NCBI RefSeq assembly: GCF_000414115.1
Contig: NZ_AOPZ01000478.1
Span: 1 to 59,895 of the forward strand
From: Streptomyces aurantiacus JA 4570
GTDB lineage: Bacteria; Actinomycetota; Actinomycetes; Streptomycetales; Streptomycetaceae
DNA length: 59,895 bases
Direction: 5' to 3'
The notes under the pieces: generated by a model
Databases searched by the model: none
Seen by the model: only the letters and a program-made list of their open reading frames with translations
What the model was told of the DNA's origin: nothing
Part shown: piece by piece, positions 55,190 through 59,895 of the stretch
How the letters are laid out: the number at the start of each line of letters is the position of its first letter
Numbering within the stretch: the first letter of the stretch is position 1
Position numbers and translations under genes: made by a program

Positions 55190-55978
55190 ATGGGACCGAA
55201 GACGACCAAGGTCTACGAGACGCTTCGCGCACGGCTCGCCGCCAGCGAGTATGTCCCCGGCGACAAGTTCCCCTCGGAACGCACGCTGGTGGAAGAACTC
55301 GGCATCGGGCGGACCGCGCTCCGGCAAGTGCTCGCCCGCCTCGTAGCCGAAGGTGCGTTGGAGGTTCGAGGGCGAAGCTCATACCGAGTGCCAGGGGCGG
55401 TCAGCGTGAAGGCTCCGGAGGATCTTGAGCCCTGGCTCATCCACGGTGAACGCGACCTCTACGACAACCGCTGGGTCAAACTCCAACTCTGGGACGTGGA
55501 GCCCCCGGGCGTGGAGCGTTTCGAGCATCACGTGGTGAAGCTGCACCACGTCGCCGTCACAGCGGTACTGGACGACCAAGACCGCGTACTCATGATGTGG
55601 CGGTACCGCTTCGTCCCGCAGCAGTTCGGCTGGGAGCTCCCGGGCGGCATCGTGGACGAAGGGGAGGACCCTGCGGACACGGCACTCCGGGAAGTCGAGG
55701 AAGAGACGGGTTGGCGGCCGAAGTCACTGGAACACGTCGTCACCTATCAGCCCATGGTCGGCATGGTCGACTCGCCTCACGAGATTTTCGTGGGCCACGG
55801 GGCTGAGCAGGTTGGTTCACCGACGGATCTCGAAGAGGCCGGACACATCGAATGGGTTCCGTTGGCCGACGTTCCGGGGCTCATGGCTCGCGGTGAGCTG
55901 ATGGGCTCGGGCACCCTCGTTGCCCTGCTCCACATCCTGGCGAGCCGCGGCAAGCAGGGCGTCACAGTCGCGCACTGA
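55190..55978 (+). CDS. GntR-NUDIX fusion protein (KorSA-like regulator plus NUDIX hydrolase)
   Basis: 262 residues from the ATG at 55190. Residues 1-68 are a GntR winged helix (TTKVYETLRARLAASEYVPGDKFPSERTLVEELGIGRTALRQVLARLVAEGALEVR). Residues 110-255 are a NUDIX domain with a perfect Nudix box at 153-175 (Gly153, Glu159, Arg167, Glu168, Glu171, Glu172, Gly174), preceded by W-E-L-P-G-G as in ADP-sugar pyrophosphatases. In pSAM2 the GntR repressor KorSA and the NUDIX immunity factor Pif are separate proteins; here both folds are in one chain. It probably represses transfer and may respond to, or act on, a nucleotide. Its 3' end overlaps the convergent XRE gene by 17 bases. Confidence 0.85.
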   Translation: MGPKTTKVYETLRARLAASEYVPGDKFPSERTLVEELGIGRTALRQVLARLVAEGALEVRGRSSYRVPGAVSVKAPEDLEPWLIHGERDLYDNRWVKLQLWDVEPPGVERFEHHVVKLHHVAVTAVLDDQDRVLMMWRYRFVPQQFGWELPGGIVDEGEDPADTALREVEEETGWRPKSLEHVVTYQPMVGMVDSPHEIFVGHGAEQVGSPTDLEEAGHIEWVPLADVPGLMARGELMGSGTLVALLHILASRGKQGVTVAH

Positions 55979-57137
55979 GCAGGTCGACACGACGGCGCTG
56001 CCGCACTGAGCCAGTGCGGCTGGCCAGTAGTCGCGCCTGCCTCAGGTGGGTGTTCGCGTCGTCGTACTCTGCGCGCGCCAAATGGGCCTGCGCAAGGTCG
56101 GCATGGAGCCCACCTTGCGCACGAACAAAGGTCGGGTCCACAGCTTGCAGGGCGTCATACAGGCTGGTCACTGCCTCAGCGTCTCCGAGCAGAGCAAGAA
56201 CATTGCCTCGCCACCGAATGAGGTGCGCGCCGTTCAAGAAGATGCTCAACATGTCCGGGTCTCGGTCCCCCGAATCGGACGGGATGCTCGCCCCGGCCGC
56301 ATCGAGCGCCCGTCGGCAGTCATCCGGCAGTCCAGCGTGGGCGCACATCTCGGCTTCAGCCGCGTACAGCCATGCTCGGAGGCGCGGAGATCCGTCTCGG
56401 GCAAGAGTGTGTTGCGCGCTGCGGACCAAATCGACTCCGAGGGACGGCCGGCCAGCCTCGCAGAGTACGTATGCCTGCTCTGCCATCGCGTGGGCGAGGT
56501 ACATCGGGGCTTCAGCGTCTCGCGCCGCCCGCTTCGCGAGTTCGTAGTGACGCCAGGCACGTTCGACGGCGCCGGAGTCGATTGCCTGCCATGCCGCCAG
56601 AGTTGACGCCCCCGCGAGCGCGAGCGCCACGGGCCGGCGCGCGGTGGGAAGCACCGTGAAGTTCAGCGCGTCTTCCAGGGCAGAGAGGTGCCCCGTCATC
56701 TGGTCCACGAGACCAGCCGCACCCATCTGACGGTCCATGGTGCGCAGCAACTCGGTCTGATCATTGAGCGCCTCCACCATGGGTTCACTGACGCTGCCTG
56801 CTGAATCGATCCGGCTCAGCAGTTCGTCGTACCCGTCGGCGGAAGGTGGCGCAGCCGCGAGCGGGGCGCCCCGCAACTCCGTATCGGTGACACCGAGGAG
56901 CTGTCGCAGGATCACCGCGTACCGGTCCGAGATGGCGCGTTTCCCGTTCTCCCACTCGGACGCGTACACGCGCAAACTCGCGGTCGACGCGACGTCCGCG
57001 AGGTGCCGTCGGGCGTACTGCTCGATCTCGCGAACCAGTCGCTCCTGAGACCAGCCCCGCGCCGCTCGCGCGCTCCGAAGTCCTGTGCCCACAGGCCACC
57101 GCCCGGCAGTAGGTCCATCCACTGACCTGTCCAGCAT
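55962..57137 (-). CDS. XRE-family regulator with TPR-like C-terminus
   Basis: 391 residues. An N-terminal helix-turn-helix (about 19-90) reads L-R-S-A-R-A-A-R-G-W-S-Q-E-R-L-V and S-E-W-E-N-G-K-R-A-I-S. The remaining 280 residues are helical, Ala-rich repeats (A-W-R-H-Y-E-L-A-K-R-A-A, A-M-A-E-Q-A-Y-V-L, H-L-I-R-W-R-G-N-V-L-A-L-L-G) typical of tetratricopeptide-like ligand or peptide binding. Such proteins are common streptomycete regulators. It is divergent from the transfer genes; an inverted repeat at 57158-57192 may be its operator. High GC shows it is not from the same source as the defence operon. Confidence 0.8.
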   Translation of the reverse strand: MLDRSVDGPTAGRWPVGTGLRSARAARGWSQERLVREIEQYARRHLADVASTASLRVYASEWENGKRAISDRYAVILRQLLGVTDTELRGAPLAAAPPSADGYDELLSRIDSAGSVSEPMVEALNDQTELLRTMDRQMGAAGLVDQMTGHLSALEDALNFTVLPTARRPVALALAGASTLAAWQAIDSGAVERAWRHYELAKRAARDAEAPMYLAHAMAEQAYVLCEAGRPSLGVDLVRSAQHTLARDGSPRLRAWLYAAEAEMCAHAGLPDDCRRALDAAGASIPSDSGDRDPDMLSIFLNGAHLIRWRGNVLALLGDAEAVTSLYDALQAVDPTFVRAQGGLHADLAQAHLARAEYDDANTHLRQARLLASRTGSVRQRRRVDLLSARL

Positions 57138-57157
57138 GCCTTACGTCGCCGCAGGTC

Positions 57158-57192
57158 AACAGGGGTTAACAGGGCGGAAGTTAAGCCCTGTT
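57158..57192 (-). promoter_or_regulatory. Inverted and direct repeat before the XRE gene
   Basis: AACAGGGC (57168-57175) and GCCCTGTT (57185-57192) are a perfect 8-bp inverted repeat 9 bases apart, and AACAGGGG (57158-57165) is a further direct copy ten bases away. Position 20-55 bases upstream of the XRE start suits autoregulation. Confidence 0.5.
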
Positions 57193-57278
57193 GGCTACCG
57201 ATCCCCCTGCCTCCACCGGTCTTCTGGAGATGCACCAGAGAGGGCGAACACCGCTCGATTCAGCGCAAGCCCTTGACT

Positions 57279-57317
57279 CTGGTGCGCACCAGATGCTTCC
57301 CTACTGGTGCGCACCAG
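57279..57317 (+). promoter_or_regulatory. Twin palindromic operators of the transfer operon
   Basis: CTGGTGCGCACCAG is found at 57279-57292 and again at 57304-57317, 25 bases apart. A -35-like TTGACT abuts the first copy and the second covers the expected -10/+1 zone. Both are perfect 14-bp palindromes, as expected for a GntR-type dimer. Confidence 0.65.
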
Positions 57318-57507
57318 ATGGCGGAGTTGCTTCCGATCCGCGGTGCACAGCAAAGGGCGGGGACGCTGCGATCCCGCTAAAGGCCAGGGGACAGGGCTTC
57401 GGCCCGACTGGCGAGGTGGCCCGGTGACCGCGAGCAACGGCCGGAGGGTGGGGACTTGGTCCCCCTTGCAGTGCGTATCCCCTGTTCAGCGGTCTGAAGG
57501 AGTGGCA

Positions 57508-57540
57508 GTGAATCGACGAAAGCGATGGGCGCGGCCGTGA
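57508..57540 (+). CDS. Ten-codon open frame with strong ribosome site
   Basis: GTG at 57508 is preceded by GAAGGAG five bases upstream and encodes VNRRKRWARP before TGA. The peptide is very basic. It could be a leader peptide for control of the downstream genes, or the remnant of a lost gene. Support is the ribosome site only. Confidence 0.3.
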   Translation: MNRRKRWARP

Positions 57541-57733
57541 TCGACCGGCACGGCGGCGCCGCTCCACCCCAGGTCCGCAGGCGCGTTCGAGCGCTGCGGC
57601 CAACCGGTCACCCTTGACCGCTTCGCGGCGGCTAGCGCCGCGCCGGTTGCCTCCTCCGTCCGTCCGGGCGCCCTGAGGGCGGTCCCGTACGGACGGGGTT
57701 GAGGGGAGCCGGAGATTCCGACTTCAACGGCGT

Positions 57734-57763
57734 GCGGCCCCGGTGCTCGAACACCGGGGCCGC
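57734..57763 (+). terminator. Hairpin before the first transfer gene
   Basis: GCGGCCCCGGTG and CACCGGGGCCGC form a perfect 12-bp stem with the loop CTCGAA, 36 bases before the next start codon. With the tiny upstream frame it might be an attenuator; no T-tract follows. Confidence 0.6.
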
Positions 57764-57799
57764 TGTTCGGCCGGTTCCTGTCTGAGAGGGGCACGACCC

Positions 57800-58021
57800 A
57801 TGAAGTGCATCGTTGCTGGTCATACCGCTGTTACGGCAGCGGAGTTCGTGGAGTTGGCGTTGGGCTTGCGGGAGGTCGACCCCCTCGCCGCGGCCTACGC
57901 CCTGGCGCTGCTGAGGGCGAGCGACCTGCCGAGGCGAGCGCCGCGCCCGCGGCGCGTTCGCCGGGCGGCGGTCCGCCGCGCGGACATCTGCGCTACGCAG
58001 GGTGCGGCGGTGGCTGCATGA
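57800..58021 (+). CDS. Small element protein of unknown function
   Basis: 73 residues from the ATG at 57800 with GAGAGGGG upstream. The first half is helical and Ala/Leu-rich (A-E-F-V-E-L-A-L-G-L-R-E-V-D-P-L-A-A-A-Y-A-L-A-L-L-R), the second half very basic (R-R-A-P-R-P-R-R-V-R-R). It may bind nucleic acid. Its stop overlaps the next start as ATGA, so it opens a tightly coupled operon. Confidence 0.6.
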   Translation: MKCIVAGHTAVTAAEFVELALGLREVDPLAAAYALALLRASDLPRRAPRPRRVRRAAVRRADICATQGAAVAA

Positions 58022-58347
58022 GGAGCGACCTGGCGATGGAGGAGCTGACGGTTTCGCTGCGGGCGTTGCACGCGGTGGCCGCCGGGTTCCCCGCCCTACC
58101 TGCCCCGTCGGTGCACGTTTCGCCGATCTTCCCGAAGCGGCTGGAGCTGTCCCTGCACGACGACTTCGGGGCCTTCGAGCCCTGGCGGCTCGCGCTCGGC
58201 ATCGCCTGTGAGGACGTGCAGTTCGGCGTGCAGCGCGGCGGCCGGACCTTTGTCCTGGAGGCGCGCGCCGACTTCGCGGGTGCGTCGGTCCATCTGACCG
58301 CCTTCAGCGTTGCCCCCGATGCCAGGGGCGGGGGCAGTGATGCTTGA
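58018..58347 (+). CDS. Element protein of unknown function
   Basis: 109 residues from the ATG at 58018, overlapping the previous stop by four bases and the next start by eight. No known motif. It reads as a small soluble alpha/beta protein (V-H-V-S-P-I-F-P-K-R-L-E-L-S-L-H-D-D-F-G-A-F) with one cysteine. Location in the transfer operon suggests an accessory function. Confidence 0.6.
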   Translation: MRSDLAMEELTVSLRALHAVAAGFPALPAPSVHVSPIFPKRLELSLHDDFGAFEPWRLALGIACEDVQFGVQRGGRTFVLEARADFAGASVHLTAFSVAPDARGGGSDA

Positions 58348-59401
58348 GTCGCTGGCTCCCGCGCAGATCCAGTCCGCAGAGCGCACGCTCGCCGCGGGCA
58401 CGTGGGCCATCACCGGCGGGGCGGTGCTGTACTCCGTCTTGACGGTTACGCCGCTGGTGGAGCGCGTCACGCCTGCCGAGTGGCAGTGGACGGCGCCGAT
58501 CCTCCCGCTGGTGGTTGACGCGGCCGTGGTCATCGTTGTCCGCTTGGACGCGGTTGTGGCCCGCCTGGGTGGCAGTGGTGGGCGGTGGCCGAGCGTGCTG
58601 CGGTGGATGACCGGGCTGATGACCCTGCTCCTCAACATCGGCGACAGCGCCCTGAAACAAGATCTGGTCGGGGTGGCCGTGCATGCCGTCGCGCCGCTGC
58701 TCTTGATCGTCACGGCGGAGGCCGGGCTCGCCTACCGGCGCGCGATCGGCCGTGCTCTGGAACGCATCGAGCGTTCACGGGCCGAGGAACAGGCCGCGCG
58801 TGAACAGCGTGAGCAGCAGGCGCGTGAACGCGATCGGCAGGAGCGTGAACACGCTGAACAGGCGGCCCGCGAACACGCTGAACGCGTGGATCGTGAGCGG
58901 TTCGAACGTGAGCAGGAACAGCGCCGCGAGACGCGCGAGCACGAGGCTCGGATGGAGCGTGAACGCCTTGCCCGCGAGGCGGACATGCGCCGTGAGCAGC
59001 GCGAACACGAGGACCGTGTGCGGTGTGAGCAGCAGGAGCGCGAGGACGCGCGGCGCCGTGAACAGCAGGCACTGGCTGAGCGTTCACGGCGCGAGCAGCC
59101 AGCTGACCGCAGCGGCGAGCTTTCCCTCCCGGGCGTGCCCGCTCGGGACGTGGTGAACGCCCCGGCCCGCCTCGTGAACACTGCCGCGAGCGGCGTGAAC
59201 AGCGTGGCGGGGGCGTTCACGAAGATGCCGGAGAGCGAAGCGCGCGCGTACATCGGCTCGTTCCGCCCGGGCGAGCGCACGGTGCGCCAGCTCGCGGACG
59301 ACACCGGCTGGTCGCTGGGCTGGGTGTCCTCCCGGCTTCAGGAGCAGCGCTCCCAGGCCACCGCCGGCGTGGACGCTTCGCTGGCTGAGGCGGTGGCCTG
59401 A
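58340..59401 (+). CDS. DUF2637-type membrane protein with long coiled coil
   Basis: 353 residues from the ATG at 58340. Residues 1-135 hold about four hydrophobic segments (A-G-T-W-A-I-T-G-G-A-V-L-Y-S-V-L, W-T-A-P-I-L-P-L-V-V-D-A-A-V-V-I-V-V, L-M-T-L-L-L-N-I, and A-V-A-P-L-L-L-I-V-T-A-E-A-G-L) as in DUF2637 proteins of AICEs and actinobacterial plasmids. Residues 138-270 are almost only Glu, Arg, Gln and Ala, a highly charged helix or coiled coil. The end has a helix-turn-helix-like stretch (T-V-R-Q-L-A-D-D-T-G-W-S-L-G-W-V-S-S-R-L). It may couple membrane and DNA during conjugation, as Spd proteins do; this is inference. Confidence 0.75.
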   Translation: MLESLAPAQIQSAERTLAAGTWAITGGAVLYSVLTVTPLVERVTPAEWQWTAPILPLVVDAAVVIVVRLDAVVARLGGSGGRWPSVLRWMTGLMTLLLNIGDSALKQDLVGVAVHAVAPLLLIVTAEAGLAYRRAIGRALERIERSRAEEQAAREQREQQARERDRQEREHAEQAAREHAERVDRERFEREQEQRRETREHEARMERERLAREADMRREQREHEDRVRCEQQEREDARRREQQALAERSRREQPADRSGELSLPGVPARDVVNAPARLVNTAASGVNSVAGAFTKMPESEARAYIGSFRPGERTVRQLADDTGWSLGWVSSRLQEQRSQATAGVDASLAEAVA

Positions 59402-59790
59402 TGTCCGGCGTCGGTGTGTTCGGGAAGTGCTACGACCCGACCGGCGCTCTGCACGGCGTCCCCACCTATCCGTGGCGGCTGGCTCCCGAGGGTCTGGAGA
59501 CCCGGCGTCAGCTTCGTGCGCGGGGCTTGCGGCCGGGCGGGCAGCCGATAGCCGCGCAGGTGATGCGGGTCAACCGGCGAGCCGGGGGCGTGCGGGTCGC
59601 CTACCTCTACCGCGTGGAGCAGGCCAAGCCGGTACGCCCGATGACCTCGCGCAAGTGGGGCGCACTCGCGCTGGCGATGCTCACCCGCCGCACGTGCCCG
59701 TCCTGCTCGCTGGACGTCGGCTACTGCATCCCGCCCTCTCGCGGCATCTGTGGCGTGTGCATCGCCGCGCAGGAACAGCGCGCCGCCTGA
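59401..59790 (+). CDS. RRQRL-type zinc-binding protein
   Basis: 129 residues, start overlapping the previous stop as TGATG. The motif E-T-R-R-Q-L-R-A-R-G-L-R-P-G-G-Q and the cysteine cluster C-P-S-C, then Y-C-I-P-P-S-R-G-I-C-G-V-C, match the RRQRL motif-containing zinc-binding proteins found next to transfer genes in streptomycete integrative elements. Function unknown. Confidence 0.75.
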   Translation: MSGVGVFGKCYDPTGALHGVPTYPWRLAPEGLETRRQLRARGLRPGGQPIAAQVMRVNRRAGGVRVAYLYRVEQAKPVRPMTSRKWGALALAMLTRRTCPSCSLDVGYCIPPSRGICGVCIAAQEQRAA

Positions 59791-59815
59791 CCCTTCAACT
59801 TCCTGGAGTTTCGCT

Positions 59816-59895
59816 GTGTCCAGTCGTACCCGGCCCCGGGCCCGCACCATGAAGGTGCCCGCCGGGGCAACCACTGTCCGTATCCCGCGCCAGCG
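59816..59895 (+). CDS. Start of the next element gene (truncated by window end)
   Basis: A GTG at 59816 follows CTGGAG at 59803-59808 and opens SSRTRPRARTMKVPAGATTV to the window edge, with no stop in 26 codons. By position it could be the FtsK/SpoIIIE-like transfer protein or another small transfer protein; too little is visible to decide. Confidence 0.45.
   Translation, partial: MSSRTRPRARTMKVPAGATTVRIPRQ

Larger units (their letters stand above)
57138..57799. promoter_or_regulatory. Control region between the XRE gene and the transfer operon
   Basis: About 660 bases. It holds, from left to right, the inverted repeat near the XRE start, a weak CTGG-N7-CCAG site (57224-57238), a -35-like TTGACT (57274-57279), two perfect CTGGTGCGCACCAG palindromes, a ten-codon open frame with a strong ribosome site, and a hairpin just before the first transfer gene. 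A long leader and tight control of transfer are suggested. Confidence 0.6.
51088..59895. mobile_element. Actinomycete integrative element (AICE-like), one end only
   Basis: The left boundary is the tRNA-Tyr fragment; the right boundary is outside the window. Cargo and backbone genes typical of AICEs follow: a low-GC defence-like operon, a GntR-NUDIX fusion, an XRE regulator, a DUF2637 protein and an RRQRL-type zinc protein, which in AICEs precede the FtsK/SpoIIIE-like transfer gene. In two hand-counted 60-base lines of the ATPase gene GC is 50% and 55%, against 68% in one line of rpoB. No integrase, excisionase or replication gene is within the window, so the class is inferred. Confidence 0.75.

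Noticed and set aside
51141..59895. Integrase, excisionase or replication gene within the visible part of the element
   Set aside because: None of the genes shows tyrosine- or serine-recombinase motifs or a replication-initiator pattern; they must lie beyond the window if the element is functional.

Overview
The window is a piece of a high-GC actinobacterial chromosome, almost certainly a Streptomyces. The reasons are the strong third-position GC bias, frequent GTG and TTG starts, ribosomal and RNA-polymerase proteins that read like the streptomycete versions, the L17-alpha-S11-S13-L36-IF1-Map-Adk-SecY order, and several dispersed intergenic repeats of a streptomycete type. Nearly everything from 2215 to 40684 is read on the minus strand, so transcription runs from right to left.

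Core translation and transcription block (1-40684). Reading in the direction of transcription: tRNA-Trp, secE, nusG, an inserted secreted-protein gene, rplK-rplA, two paralogous lipoprotein genes, rplJ-rplL behind a leader with an internal intrinsic terminator, rpoB-rpoC, a DUF1707-type membrane protein, the str operon (rpsL, rpsG, fusA, tuf), the S10 operon (rpsJ to rpsQ), the spc operon (rplN to rplO), secY-adk-map, infA-rpmJ-rpsM-rpsK-rpoA-rplQ, and truA. A truncated polytopic glycosyltransferase-like gene lies at the left edge. Hairpin terminators mark most unit borders. Many neighbouring genes are coupled by TGATG overlaps. The rpsJ and rpsL leaders share a nearly identical stem-loop element.

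Housekeeping and accessory chromosomal block (40685-51087). This holds an aspartate aminotransferase, an adenosine deaminase, murB, a TetR regulator with a DHA2-type efflux pump (both preceded by the same 20-bp operator-like site), and an rpmG-hadA-hadB-like cluster. In that cluster the hadA-like gene is frameshifted by a perfect 17-bp tandem duplication. Elongator tRNA-Met, tRNA-Thr, an amidohydrolase-like protein, an NAD(P)-binding protein and a small CPVC protein follow.

Integrated element (51088 to the right edge). A 3' fragment of tRNA-Tyr(GTA), still with its terminator, is fused to unrelated DNA. This is the expected remnant left when an actinomycete integrative and conjugative element (AICE) inserts into a tRNA gene. 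The first element genes have much lower GC and form a compact three-gene operon: a restriction-endonuclease-like effector, a small middle component, and an SMC/Rad50-like ABC ATPase with a CPTC zinc-hook motif. I read it as an ABC-three-component (ABC-3C)/Lamassu/DdmABC-like conflict system, and it is the most interesting system in the window. It is followed by a GntR-NUDIX fusion, a convergent XRE-TPR-like regulator, an operator-rich control region, and the start of a transfer operon (DUF2637 coiled-coil protein, RRQRL-type zinc protein). The copies of the palindrome CTGGTGCGCACCAG suggest that the GntR-NUDIX protein controls both itself and transfer. Integrase, replication and main transfer genes are not in the window and would lie to the right.
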